The notes beneath the pieces were generated by a model. The model did no database searches. It was given only the letters and a program-made list of their open reading frames with translations, and had not been told where the DNA came from. A DNA stretch of 64,000 nt from Streptomyces sp. XY006. Its GTDB lineage: Bacteria > Actinomycetota > Actinomycetes > Streptomycetales > Streptomycetaceae. Both the position numbers and the translations under genes were made by a program. This document shows, piece by piece, positions 31,306 to 39,973 of this stretch; position 1 is the first letter of the stretch, and each line of letters opens with the position of its first letter. The DNA is taken from assembly GCF_002237655.1 (NCBI RefSeq), contig NZ_NOKT01000001.1, positions 62,001-126,000 on the forward strand, written 5' to 3'.

Positions 31306-31319
31306 TAAGGCAAGCCTTA
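31306..31319. promoter_or_regulatory. Iron-box-like palindrome upstream of fprA
   Basis: TAAGGC-AA-GCCTTA is a palindrome with six-base perfect arms 52 bases upstream of fprA. It resembles the AGG-CCT core of DtxR/IdeR/DmdR iron boxes found before siderophore genes. A second inverted repeat, CTCATAA (31346-31352) with TTATGAG (31360-31366), lies between it and the end of the sensor phosphatase gene. Confidence 0.5.
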
Positions 31320-31382
31320 CTTGGTACGCGGGTCCGGTCTATGGGCTCATAAGGCTACTTTATGAGCAGTCCACAGTATGAC

Positions 31383-34118
31383 TTATGGCAGGGGCTGCTC
31401 GGCCCAGATGACCTTACCGTCGGGCAGATAGCGCGTCCCCCAGCGCTCGGCGAGCTGGGCCACGAGGAACAGACCCCGTCCGCCCTCGTCCGTCATGGTC
31501 GCGTAGCGCAGGTGCGGCGAGGTGCTGCTGCTGTCGAACACCTCGCAGATCAGGTTGCGGTCGCGCAGCACCCGGACCCGCATCGGGCCGCCGCCGTACC
31601 GCAGCGCGTTGGTGACGAGCTCGCTCAGGATGAGCTCGGTGGTGAACGTCAGTTCCTCCAGGCCCCATGCGGCCAGCTGCCGGCTCACCGCCGCCCGCAC
31701 CTCGCCCACGGCCGCCGGGTCGGCCGGCACCGGCCACTCGGCGATCTGGTCGGCGGCGAGCGCCCGCGTCCGGGCGACGATCAGGGCGATGTCGTCGCTG
31801 GAACGCGCCGTGAGCTGCGAGTCGAGCACGACCCGGCAGGTGTCCTCCGGCGACTTCCCGGCCCGCCCCAGAGCGTCGCGCAGCATCTCCAGGCCGACGT
31901 CGATGTCCCGCTCCCGGTCCTCCACCAGCCCGTCGGTGTACAGCACGAGCCGGCTGCCCTCGGCCAGCTCCAGCTCCGCCGTCTCGAACGGCAGCCCGCC
32001 GAGCCCGAGCGGGGGACCGGCCGGCACGTCCGGGAACTCGACGGTGCCGTCCGGGTGGATGAGGGCCGGCGGCGGATGCCCGGCCCGTGCGACGGTGCAC
32101 CGCCGGGAGACCGGGTCGTACACGGCGTACACGCAGGTCGCGCCGGTGACCGGTGCGCTGCCCTCCTCCTCGGCCTCGTCCTGGTCGATCCGGCCGACCA
32201 ACTCGTCCAGCAGGGCGATGAGTTCGTCCGGCGGCAGATCGAGGGAGGAGAAGTTGTGCACGGCGGTGCGCAGCCGTCCCATGGTGGCCGCGGCGTGCAG
32301 GCCGTGCCCGACCACGTCCCCGACCACGAGCGCGACCCGGGCACCGGACAGCGGCAGCACGTCGAACCAGTCACCGCCCACCCCGGCCTGGGCGGGCAGA
32401 TAGCGGTAGGCGATCTCCAGCGCGCCCTGCTCGGGCAGGTTGCGCGGCAGCAGGCTGCGCTGCAGCGTCACGGCCATGCTGTGCTCACGCGTGTAGCGGC
32501 GCGCGTTGTCGATGGAGACGGCGGCCCGCGCGACCAGCTCCTCGGCCAGCGCCAGCTCGTCCTCGTCGAACGGCTCCGGCTTCTCGGAGCGCCAGAAGCC
32601 GACCACGCCCAGCACCAGCGTCCCGGCCCGCAACGGCACGGTGATCAGCGAGTGGATGCCGTACTCCACGATCTGTGCCGAACGCTCCAGGTCCTGGGCC
32701 TGCCAGCCGGGCGCCTCGCCCAGCCGGGGTTCCAGGACGGGCCGCCCGGTGCCGAGGCTGCGGCCCTGCGGGGAGGAGTCCACGAACCGGATCCGCTCGC
32801 CGACCGGATAGAGGGGAGCGTCCTTGCGGATGCCGCTGAGCGCCGTGCGGCTGAGCGAGGCCGCGGCGTCCGGCTGCCCGCCCCCCAGGACCGCGTCGAA
32901 CAGGTCCACGGTGGCGAAGTCGGCGAACCGGGGCACGGCCAGCTCGGCCAGCTCCTCGGCCGTCCGGCTCACGTCCAGGCTGGTGCCGATGCCCACCCCG
33001 GCGTCGTACAGCATGTTGAGCCGTTCCCGCGCCGTCTCCGCCCGGCCGGACAGGGCCCGCAGCTCGGTGGAGTCGCGCAGGGTGGCGACGCTGCCCGGTG
33101 GGACGCCGGCCCGGTCCGTGGTCCGCTGGTTGACGGCGAGGAGCCGTTCACCGACCAGGTGCACCTCGTCCGTGGCGACGCGGCCCGAGGCGAGCAGGTC
33201 GGCGGTGCCCGGGTCGAGGCCCAGAGCGAGCACGGGCCGGCCCTCGGCGTCGTCGGGCAGCCCGAGCAGCCGGTGTGCCTCGTCGTTGGCGAGGACCAGG
33301 GTGCCCTTGTCGTCGACGATGAGCACGCCCTCCCGGACGGCGTGCAGCACGGCGTCGTGGTGTTCGTACATCCGGGTCATCTCGTGCGGTCCCAGCCCGT
33401 GGGTCTGGCGCAGCAGCCGCCTGCTCACCAGGGCGGCGCCCGCGGTCGCCAGCGCGAGCGCCGCCGCGGCCGCCGACAGCACGAGCGGCAGCTGGCGGTC
33501 GGCGGTCCCGCCCACGTTCTTCGTCGTGATGCCGGCGGAGACCAGCCCCACGACCCGGCCGTCCGGGTCCTTCACCGGCACGACGGCCTGGACGAGGGGC
33601 CCGATGGTGCCCTCGATCTCCTCGGTCACCGCCTGCCCGGCCAGGGCCGGCGCGATCGTGCCGACGAACTGCTTGCCGATGCGGTCCGGCTTGGGGTGGG
33701 TGTAGCGGATCCCGTCGGTGTTCATGACGACGATGAAGTCGACCTTCGACCGCTCCCGGGCGGCCTCGGCGCGTGGCTGGAGCACGGCGGTGGGATCGGG
33801 GCTTGCCAGTGCCTCGGCCGTGCCCGGTGCGTTGGCGAAGGTCTCCGCGACGGCGAGCGAGCGGTTGCGCGCCTCCTGTGTCGTGTCGTGCCGCACTTGC
33901 AGCACCAGGGCCACCACGGCCGCCACGACCAGCAGCAGCACGATCACCACGACGAGCAGGAACACCTGTCCGGCGACGCTGCGCCCGCCCAGCACCGACC
34001 GCAGCCCCGCCAGCGGATGCCACCGTGCCGGACCCGTCTCCTCCGGCTGCCGTGCGGACGGCGTGGAGCCGGGCCGCAGGGGCGATCGAGTCCCGGATCG
34101 ACCCAAGAGTCGGACCAT
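31383..34118 (-). CDS. Sensor SpoIIE-type phosphatase with PAS, GAF and HATPase domains
   Basis: 911 residues. Order: cytoplasmic tail; membrane helix about 52-75; extracellular Cache-like sensor about 80-220 (VDFIVVMNTDGIRYTHPKPD, VKDPDGRVVGLVSAGITTKN); second helix about 230-250; PAS about 265-370; GAF about 395-550; SpoIIE PP2C about 570-770 with GVGGDWFDVLPLSG, VVGDVVGHGLHAAATMGRLR and LYTDGLVEDR; HATPase/RsbW-like about 785-905 (ELILSELVTNALRYGGG, DEGGRGLFLVAQL). Such proteins combine an anti-anti-sigma phosphatase and an anti-sigma-type kinase in one chain and tune sigma-factor partner switching in response to an external ligand. Confidence 0.94.
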   Translation of the reverse strand: MVRLLGRSGTRSPLRPGSTPSARQPEETGPARWHPLAGLRSVLGGRSVAGQVFLLVVVIVLLLVVAAVVALVLQVRHDTTQEARNRSLAVAETFANAPGTAEALASPDPTAVLQPRAEAARERSKVDFIVVMNTDGIRYTHPKPDRIGKQFVGTIAPALAGQAVTEEIEGTIGPLVQAVVPVKDPDGRVVGLVSAGITTKNVGGTADRQLPLVLSAAAAALALATAGAALVSRRLLRQTHGLGPHEMTRMYEHHDAVLHAVREGVLIVDDKGTLVLANDEAHRLLGLPDDAEGRPVLALGLDPGTADLLASGRVATDEVHLVGERLLAVNQRTTDRAGVPPGSVATLRDSTELRALSGRAETARERLNMLYDAGVGIGTSLDVSRTAEELAELAVPRFADFATVDLFDAVLGGGQPDAAASLSRTALSGIRKDAPLYPVGERIRFVDSSPQGRSLGTGRPVLEPRLGEAPGWQAQDLERSAQIVEYGIHSLITVPLRAGTLVLGVVGFWRSEKPEPFDEDELALAEELVARAAVSIDNARRYTREHSMAVTLQRSLLPRNLPEQGALEIAYRYLPAQAGVGGDWFDVLPLSGARVALVVGDVVGHGLHAAATMGRLRTAVHNFSSLDLPPDELIALLDELVGRIDQDEAEEEGSAPVTGATCVYAVYDPVSRRCTVARAGHPPPALIHPDGTVEFPDVPAGPPLGLGGLPFETAELELAEGSRLVLYTDGLVEDRERDIDVGLEMLRDALGRAGKSPEDTCRVVLDSQLTARSSDDIALIVARTRALAADQIAEWPVPADPAAVGEVRAAVSRQLAAWGLEELTFTTELILSELVTNALRYGGGPMRVRVLRDRNLICEVFDSSSTSPHLRYATMTDEGGRGLFLVAQLAERWGTRYLPDGKVIWAEQPLP

Positions 34119-34245
34119 GTGCCATGTCTACACTGCCCGGCCCCGGGAGGCGAGGGGCGTCACCCGTGGTGGCAGGGGGCCCTCACCGTTTCATCACGTC
34201 TTCGGAACACCGCGGGGTTCCGGCCACCGGCCGCGTACGGCCGCC

Positions 34246-34794
34246 TCAGGCCGCGCCCAGCGAGCGGGCCAGCTCGGTCGTGGCTCTCGCGATCTCGGTG
34301 TCCTCGTCCGCCATGAGCCGGTCCAGTTCGCCGCTGCGGGCCCGCACCGCCTGGCGCGCCGCCCGCTCCCACGCCACCGGGTTCTCCCGGTGGTTCAGCA
34401 GTTTGGGGTAGACGGCGGCCGTGCTCTCCCACTGCCGGGCGTCGGCGATGCTCTTGAGCAGCTGGATGATCTGGGCGCGCACGGTCACCTGGGGGTGGTT
34501 CGCCAGTTCCCACAGGAACGGCACCGTGGCGGCGGTCGCCTGCTCCACGACGAAACCGAACTGGCAGATCCGTTTCCGCAGGTCGTTCAGGGCGGAGCGG
34601 GCGGTGTCGGCGTCGCCGCAGGCGATGCCGCCGAGCAGGACGGGAATGGCCGCCGCCGAACCGGTGGAGTCCTGGATGTCGCCCCACGGCACGCGGTCCA
34701 GTGCCGTGAGAGGTGTCTTCCGGGCCAGTCCGGCCGGGGCGTCGGGGCGCTGTGGGCGCTCGCTACCCGGGTGTTCCGTCGAAGCGCTGCGCAT
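34246..34794 (-). CDS. HEAT-repeat-like protein
   Basis: 182 residues. After a 45-residue polar N-terminus come helical pairs resembling HEAT/armadillo repeats: AAIPVLLGGIACGDADTARS, ALNDLRKRICQFGFVVEQAT, AATVPFLWELANHPQVTVRA, QIIQLLKSIADARQW. No catalytic motif. This family occurs widely as short Streptomyces hypotheticals and may be a protein-protein adaptor. It lies between the sensor phosphatase and the anti-sigma-type ATPase, all on the minus strand, so a shared signalling role is possible. Confidence 0.75.
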   Translation of the reverse strand: MRSASTEHPGSERPQRPDAPAGLARKTPLTALDRVPWGDIQDSTGSAAAIPVLLGGIACGDADTARSALNDLRKRICQFGFVVEQATAATVPFLWELANHPQVTVRAQIIQLLKSIADARQWESTAAVYPKLLNHRENPVAWERAARQAVRARSGELDRLMADEDTEIARATTELARSLGAA

Positions 34795-34822
34795 GGCGAG
34801 GGGCCTTTCCGCGGCAGTCGTG

Positions 34823-35410
34823 TCAGATGGGTGGACAGGTCGACAACCTCGCCCACACCGTCTTGCCCGCCGGGGGAGTCGGGGTCCAGCCCCACTCCTC
34901 GGACAGGGCGTCGACGATGCACAGGCCCCGGCCGTGTTCCTCCAGGGCGGAGCCGGTGCCGGGCGCGTACACGGGCGGGTGGTCGTCGGGGTCGGAGACG
35001 GTCACCAGCAGATGGGCCGGATCCAGGCGGAATCCCAGCCGGATCTCCGGCGCACCGGGTGCCGCCTGCGCCGCGTGCGTCGCGGCGTTGGCGGTGAGCT
35101 CCGTGATGACGAGCGTGGTGTCGTCGCAACGGTGGTCGAGCGACCACAGGTGCAGGGTGTGGCGGGTGAAGGACCGGGCTCGGGCGAAGCCCTCCCGGCT
35201 GCACTCGACGCGCAGCGCGACCGAGGGGGCGAGGGAGCCGAAGTCCGGCTCCGTCCCCGGCGGGGCCGGCGGCGTCGACGTCACCCCCGGCGTCCCGCAG
35301 GGCGGCACTCCGCGCTGACCGGCCGGAAAGCCGTCGAGCGCCTCGGATGCGCCTGCGTACGCCGCGGCCTCACTCGGCGGCCGGAGTACGTGCTGCGCAG
35401 GTGATGACAC
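34823..35410 (-). CDS. Anti-sigma-type ATP-binding protein (HATPase_c)
   Basis: 195 residues from GTG 35410 (GGGGAGA upstream). Residues 65-190 form a GHKL ATPase: N box TTLVITELTANAATHAAQ, a variant G1 box VSDPDDHPPV (the usual DxGxG is altered), and G2 box LEEHGRGLCIVDALSEEWGW. The first 60 residues are Pro/Ala-rich. Proteins of this type act as anti-sigma or anti-sigma-like kinases. With the DUF397 and XRE-DUF5753 genes that follow divergently it makes a WhiJ/AbaA-like set linked to development in Streptomyces. Confidence 0.9.
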   Translation of the reverse strand: MSSPAQHVLRPPSEAAAYAGASEALDGFPAGQRGVPPCGTPGVTSTPPAPPGTEPDFGSLAPSVALRVECSREGFARARSFTRHTLHLWSLDHRCDDTTLVITELTANAATHAAQAAPGAPEIRLGFRLDPAHLLVTVSDPDDHPPVYAPGTGSALEEHGRGLCIVDALSEEWGWTPTPPAGKTVWARLSTCPPI

Positions 35411-35581
35411 GGCATCTCCCCGATGCGACGTCAGGACGGGGCGCCAGCACGGGGGTTGACGCCGCGGCTATTATCCACGCTGACGGCGCTTCCGTGCAAT
35501 TGCACGAGAAATTGCGTGAGTTTCAAGCCGTCGCGGGTACGCGGGCCGGGACCACTTCGGCCGGAGAGCAAGGAGACTGCG

Positions 35582-35812
35582 GTGCCACCAGTGCGCAACG
35601 GAGTGCAGGCAAGTTCACTGGACGCCTGCTGGATCAAGAGCCGGCACAGCAACGCCGAGGGCAACTGCGTCGAAGTAGCCCCTCTCGTGGACGGGGCCAT
35701 CGCGATGCGCAACTCCCGTGACCCCGACGGGCCGGCGCTCGTCTACACGGCCGCGGAGGTCGCCGCGTTCCTGGCCGGCGCGAAGGACGGCGAGTTCGAC
35801 CACCTCGTGTGA
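35582..35812 (+). CDS. DUF397 family protein
   Basis: 76 residues from GTG 35582; AAGGAG at 35569-35574 fixes this start rather than the longer open frame from 35423. The DUF397 core is WIKSRHSNAEGNCVEVAPL, MRNSRDPDGPALVYTAAEVA and AFLAGAKDGEFDHL. These small proteins pair with a neighbouring XRE-DUF5753 regulator in many Streptomyces clusters and are suspected antitoxin-like or accessory partners. The XRE-DUF5753 gene follows 178 bases later on the same strand. Confidence 0.92.
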   Translation: MPPVRNGVQASSLDACWIKSRHSNAEGNCVEVAPLVDGAIAMRNSRDPDGPALVYTAAEVAAFLAGAKDGEFDHLV

Positions 35813-35990
35813 GACCGCCGGAGACCGCCGTGCGCCGGAAGGCACGCGTGGGAGCGGAGCGAAGCCGGTGAAGGAACCGTGAAGCGGAGCCCAACTCCCC
35901 ATTTTCCACGGCTCTTCCGGGCGGATGCGCACAGGCCCGGCCGGGTGCGATAGTGTAAATCGCCCTTGTGCCGGTCTGCTGGGAGTCAGG

Positions 35991-36905
35991 ATGTCCGCCG
36001 CGTCGCATCGTATCTCCCGTCTGGAACCCTACCTGGACAGGTCCGAGCCGGCGCCGACCCTGCTGAAGATGCTGGTCGGTGTGCAGCTGGCAGGCTTCCG
36101 TGAGGACGCCGGGCTGGCCCAGGACCAGGCGGCGCGCGCTGTCGGGTTCAGTGCCGCGAAACTGTCCCGCATCGAGTCCGGCAAGGGCCGCCGCCCGCCG
36201 ACCGAGAACGACGTCCGCGCGTTGCTGCAGTTGTACGGCACCGACGACTACGAGGCCTCGGTGCTGCTCAAGCTGTTGCAGCGCGCCGGCGAGCCGGGTT
36301 GGTGGCAGCGCTACGACAAGCGGCTGATGCCCGAGTGGTTCGACCGGCTGGTCGGACTCCAGGAGGCCGCGGCCACCATCCGTACCTTCGAGATCCAGTA
36401 CGTGCCCGGGCTGTTGCAGACGCCCGCCTACACCAGGGCCGTCGTCGAGCGGGGCCTGCCGAACGCCCCGGCCGGCGAGGTGGAGCGGCGCGTCGAACTG
36501 CGCATGCACCGGGCACGGCTGCTGACGCGAGCCGAGGCCCCGCAGCTGTGGGCGATCATCGACGAGTCCGTGCTGCTGCGGGTCCTGGGCAGCACGGACA
36601 TCATGCGGGAACAGCTCGCGCACCTGGTGAAGATGGCCGAGCGTTCCAACGTGACGCTCCAGATCGTGCCGCTCAGCGTCACGAACGCCTCGGCCCCCGC
36701 CATCCCGGTGACCTATCTGCGCTTCGGCGGCCTCGACCTGCCCGACGTGGTCTACCTGGAGCACATCAGGAGCGCCAACTTCCTTGAGGACCGCGACGAG
36801 ACGGAGGAGTACCGGATCGCGCTGGACCGGCTCGCGGACGAGGCCCTCAAGCCGCGTGAGTCCGTGGAGCTGCTGCGGCAGACGATGGCGCAGCGCTACC
36901 CGTGA
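35991..36905 (+). CDS. XRE-family regulator with DUF5753 (WhiJ-like)
   Basis: 304 residues from ATG 35991 (GGGAG upstream). The helix-turn-helix is at about 25-85: LAGFREDAGLAQDQAARAVG, FSAAKLSRIESGKGRRPPTE. DUF5753 fills the rest: WFDRLVGLQEAAATIRTFEI, QYVPGLLQTPAYTRAVVERG, RAEAPQLWAIIDESVLLRVL, SNVTLQIVPLSV. WhiJ and its paralogues repress developmental genes and are encoded with DUF397 and anti-sigma-like partners, as here. Confidence 0.95.
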   Translation: MSAASHRISRLEPYLDRSEPAPTLLKMLVGVQLAGFREDAGLAQDQAARAVGFSAAKLSRIESGKGRRPPTENDVRALLQLYGTDDYEASVLLKLLQRAGEPGWWQRYDKRLMPEWFDRLVGLQEAAATIRTFEIQYVPGLLQTPAYTRAVVERGLPNAPAGEVERRVELRMHRARLLTRAEAPQLWAIIDESVLLRVLGSTDIMREQLAHLVKMAERSNVTLQIVPLSVTNASAPAIPVTYLRFGGLDLPDVVYLEHIRSANFLEDRDETEEYRIALDRLADEALKPRESVELLRQTMAQRYP

Positions 36906-36914
36906 CGCCCGGAT

Positions 36915-36949
36915 GCCGCGGGCGGGACGTTCACCGTCCCGCCCGCGGC
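36915..36949. terminator. Bidirectional terminator hairpin
   Basis: A perfect 14-bp stem, 36915-36928 with 36936-36949, seven-base loop, between the convergent XRE regulator and methyltransferase genes. Confidence 0.8.
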
Positions 36950-36974
36950 ACCCGTCGGGTCACTGCCCGTCGGG

Positions 36975-37802
36975 TCACTTCTCCAGGGGAAGACGCCCGA
37001 CGCCGCCGAACTCGATCCACTCGTGGGTGAGCTGACGCGGCGCCACCTCCGTGTCCGGGCGCCAGGTGGACACCTCCACCAGTCCCGGCTCCAGGATCTC
37101 CAGGCCCTCGAAGTACGTCTCGACGTCCTTCGGCTCGCGCACCCGGCCCCAGTGGCCCTGCGTCGCCTGATCCATGAAGTTCGTGACGAACTCGCGGACC
37201 TCGGCGTCCTCGCTGACCAGCTGGCACATCACCATGAAGCTGCCGGGCGCGAGCCGCTCGCGGACGCGCCGGGCCACCGCCAGCGGTCCGTCGGTGTCGC
37301 TGTCCGGGATGCAGTGGAAGACCGAGTTGAACAGCACGCACACCGGCTCGGAGAAGTCGATCAGCCGCTTGGTGTCGGGGTGGTCGAAGATCAGGTCCGT
37401 CTCGCGCATGTCCGCGTGGATGACGGTGGTGCGCTCGTCCTGCTCCAGCAGGGCGCGGCCGTGCACCAGCACCATCGGGTCGTTGTCGACGTACACGACG
37501 TGGGTGGTGGGGTCGATGCGCTGGGCGACCTGATGCACGTTTTCCTGCGTCGGCAGGCCTGAGCCGTGGTCCAGGTACTGGCGGATCCCGTACTCCTCGG
37601 AGAGGGTCCTCACCACGCGCTGGAGGAAGCGGCGGTTGTTCAGGGCCAGGCGGCGTGTGCTGGGGACGACCTTGTCGAGCTCCTCGCACGCGGCGCGGTC
37701 GGCCGCGTAGTTGTCCTTGCCGCCCAGGTAATGGTCGTACATGCGCGCTGCCGTCGGCACGGTCGCGTCGATCTCGGTGGACAGCTGCTTCTCGGAGTGC
37801 AT
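36975..37802 (-). CDS. SAM-dependent methyltransferase, DUF574 type
   Basis: 275 residues from ATG 37802 (AGGGGGAA upstream). The opening TAARMYDHYLGGKDNYAADR is the signature of the actinobacterial DUF574 methyltransferases; YLDHGSGLPTQENVHQVAQR is the SAM-binding loop and VVYVDNDPMVLVHGRALL the ribose-binding acidic strand. Streptomyces encode many copies, often beside XRE-DUF5753/DUF397 loci, substrates unknown. Convergent with the WhiJ-like gene. It is not the RiPP-associated methyltransferase type. Confidence 0.92.
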   Translation of the reverse strand: MHSEKQLSTEIDATVPTAARMYDHYLGGKDNYAADRAACEELDKVVPSTRRLALNNRRFLQRVVRTLSEEYGIRQYLDHGSGLPTQENVHQVAQRIDPTTHVVYVDNDPMVLVHGRALLEQDERTTVIHADMRETDLIFDHPDTKRLIDFSEPVCVLFNSVFHCIPDSDTDGPLAVARRVRERLAPGSFMVMCQLVSEDAEVREFVTNFMDQATQGHWGRVREPKDVETYFEGLEILEPGLVEVSTWRPDTEVAPRQLTHEWIEFGGVGRLPLEK

Positions 37803-38150
37803 CGTTCCCCCTGCAAGGGCCGCGCCAAGGGACTGGCTGGACAGGAAGTACATCCTAGGGAGCGGGAGTTGAGCGGTGCCAGCCCGTCGGCGAAGCTGCC
37901 CACGATCGAACGACAAGATGATCGGCGCGGAGCGGACGGCGGGGACGTTACGTAACGCTATGCCCGCTCTGTGTCACCGACCGGTGCCGCATCTCCTGGT
38001 CGGCGCCTGGCCGAGGGCGGCACGGCATCGACGTGCGGCCCGCCCGGCCCGATCCGAACCGCTAATCTGGAAAAACGACAATTCGCCGCAAGTAGGGAGA
38101 GTCCGCAGCCGCTATTCTCACGGCTCCGGCCGCTTTTCCAGGAGAGTCCC
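37803..38150. other. 348-bp divergent intergenic region with a 12-bp palindrome
   Basis: No gene supported. CGTTACGTAACG at 37946-37957 is a perfect palindrome, about 145 bases from the methyltransferase start and 195 from the TPR gene. The right end is less GC-rich (around 38060-38130) and ends in AGGAGA, the ribosome-binding site of the TPR gene; its promoter should be there. Confidence 0.5.
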
Positions 38151-39824
38151 ATGGGCGACTATTACGACCTCGGCACCCACACCCGTCCCGTCACCACCAC
38201 GTCCGCCGAGGCTCAACTCTGGTTCGACCGCGGCCTGGTGTGGACGTACGCCTTCCACCACGAGGAGGCCGTCGGCTGCTTCGAAAAGGCGGCCGAGGCC
38301 GATCCCGAGTGCGCGATGGCCTACTGGGGCATCGCCTACGCGCTCGGTCCGAACTACAACAAGCCCTGGGAATTCTTCGACGGCGAGGAACTCGTGCGGA
38401 CGGTGGAGCGCACGCACGCCGCCGTGGAACGGGCGCATGAGAAGGCCGCCGGTGCCACCCGGGTCGAGCAGGCCCTGATCGAAGCCCTGCGGGCTCGCTA
38501 CCCGCAGGCGGAGGCGGTGGAGGACTGCTCGGTGTGGAACGAGCCGTACGCGGACGCCATGCGCGCCGTGTACGAACTGGCGCCCGGCGACCCGGACATC
38601 GCCACCCTCCACGCCGACGCCGCGATGAACCTCACCCCCTGGCAGCTGTGGGACCTCAAGACCGGACAGCCGGCCGAGGGCGCCCGCACCCCCGAGGCCC
38701 GGGACGTGCTGGAAGGCGCCCTCGCCACCGAGGCCGGGGCACGGCACCCCGGCGTGCTCCACCTCTACATCCACCTCATGGAGATGTCCCCGACCCCGGA
38801 GCAGGCCCTCACCGTCGCCGACCGGCTGCGCGGCATCGTGCCCGACGCGGGCCACCTGCTCCACATGCCCTCGCACCTGGACGTCCTGTGCGGCGACTAC
38901 CGCCAGGTCGTCGCGGCCAACACCGCGGCGATCGCCGCCGACGAGAAGTACCACCGCCGGGCCGGCGCCATGAACTTCTACACCCTCTACCGGGCGCACA
39001 ACTACCACTTCAAGATCTACGGGGCCATGTTCCTCGGCCAGGCGCAGGTCGCCCTGGACACCGCCGCCCGACTGGAGGCCGCCGTCCCCGAGGACCTGCT
39101 GCGGGTCGAGAGCCCTCCGATGGCCGACTGGCTGGAGGCGTTCCTGGCCATGCGCGTCCACGTCCTGATCCGCTTCGGCCGCTGGGCCGACATCCTCGAA
39201 CTGCCCGCCCCCACCGACCCGGAGCTGTACGCGGTGACCACCGCGATGCGCCACTACGCCCGGGGCGTCGCCCTCTCGGCCACCGGCGAGATCGACCGGG
39301 CGGACGCCGAACGCGCCCTGTTCCACGAGGCGGTGAGCCGCGTGCCGGAGACCCGCATGCTGTTCAACAACACCTGCCACGACATCCTCGCCATCGCCGC
39401 GGCCATGCTGGACGGCGAACTCGAGTACCGCAGGGGCCATCACGACCTGGCCTTCGCCGCCCTGGAACGCTCCATCGAGCTCGACGACAACCTCCCCTAC
39501 GACGAGCCCTGGGGCTGGATGCAGCCCACCCGCCACGCCTACGGCGCCCTGCTGCTGGAGCAGGGCCGGGTGGCGGAGGCCGAGGCCGTCTACCGCGCCG
39601 ACCTCGGCCTGGACGACACCCTGCCCCGCCCGTTGCAGCACCCGAACAACGTCTGGGCGCTGCACGGCTTCCACGAGTGCCTGCTGCGCACGGGCAAGAC
39701 CGGCGAGGCGGCCCTCGTGGCCCACCAGCTCAAGACGGCGACCGCCCTGGCCGACGTGCCGATCCGGGCGTCCTGCTTCTGCCGCCTGGACGAGCCGCCC
39801 GCCGCCGACGCCTGCTGCCACTGA
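38151..39824 (+). CDS. Tetratricopeptide-repeat protein
   Basis: 557 residues from ATG 38151 (AGGAGA at 38140-38145). TPR-like helical hairpins run through the protein, clearest at AQLWFDRGLVWTYAFHHEEA, VGCFEKAAEADPECAMAYWG and at the C-terminus HAYGALLLEQGRVAEAEAVY. Conserved HxxM-type segments (HPGVLHLYIHLMEMSP, HLLHMPSHLDVLCGDY) recall large bacterial TPR proteins of unknown function. The tail CFCRLDEPPAADACCH carries four Cys and a His and could bind a metal. No signal peptide. Standing alone between divergent and convergent genes. Confidence 0.88.
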   Translation: MGDYYDLGTHTRPVTTTSAEAQLWFDRGLVWTYAFHHEEAVGCFEKAAEADPECAMAYWGIAYALGPNYNKPWEFFDGEELVRTVERTHAAVERAHEKAAGATRVEQALIEALRARYPQAEAVEDCSVWNEPYADAMRAVYELAPGDPDIATLHADAAMNLTPWQLWDLKTGQPAEGARTPEARDVLEGALATEAGARHPGVLHLYIHLMEMSPTPEQALTVADRLRGIVPDAGHLLHMPSHLDVLCGDYRQVVAANTAAIAADEKYHRRAGAMNFYTLYRAHNYHFKIYGAMFLGQAQVALDTAARLEAAVPEDLLRVESPPMADWLEAFLAMRVHVLIRFGRWADILELPAPTDPELYAVTTAMRHYARGVALSATGEIDRADAERALFHEAVSRVPETRMLFNNTCHDILAIAAAMLDGELEYRRGHHDLAFAALERSIELDDNLPYDEPWGWMQPTRHAYGALLLEQGRVAEAEAVYRADLGLDDTLPRPLQHPNNVWALHGFHECLLRTGKTGEAALVAHQLKTATALADVPIRASCFCRLDEPPAADACCH

Positions 39825-39973
39825 CCCCACGGCTCACGGCCGGTTCGGGCCCGCGTGCTCCAGCGCCCTGGTCATGGCCGGCCGGTCCCGCTGCCGCGCG
39901 GCCGGATCCCGGGTGAGGGACATCAGCAGCTCGGGCGTCGGACGGTGGTTGCGGGTGTGCGGGGCGGAGCCGG
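39825..39973 (-). other. Intergenic stretch with a possible short peptide frame
   Basis: 149 bases between convergent genes. On the minus strand an open frame reads MSLTRDPAARQRDRPAMTRA then LEHAGPNRP, with no ribosome-binding site. It might be the end of a lost gene; I cannot assign it. Confidence 0.2.

Noticed and set aside
31362..34316. A 984-codon plus-strand frame opposite the sensor phosphatase
   Set aside because: Its translation is His/Arg/Gly-rich low-complexity text antisense to a gene with five recognisable domains.
36975..37802. DUF574 methyltransferase as the missing RiPP methyltransferase
   Set aside because: It belongs to a different, very common Streptomyces family with the MYDHYLGGKDN signature and lies 33 kb from the RiPP genes.
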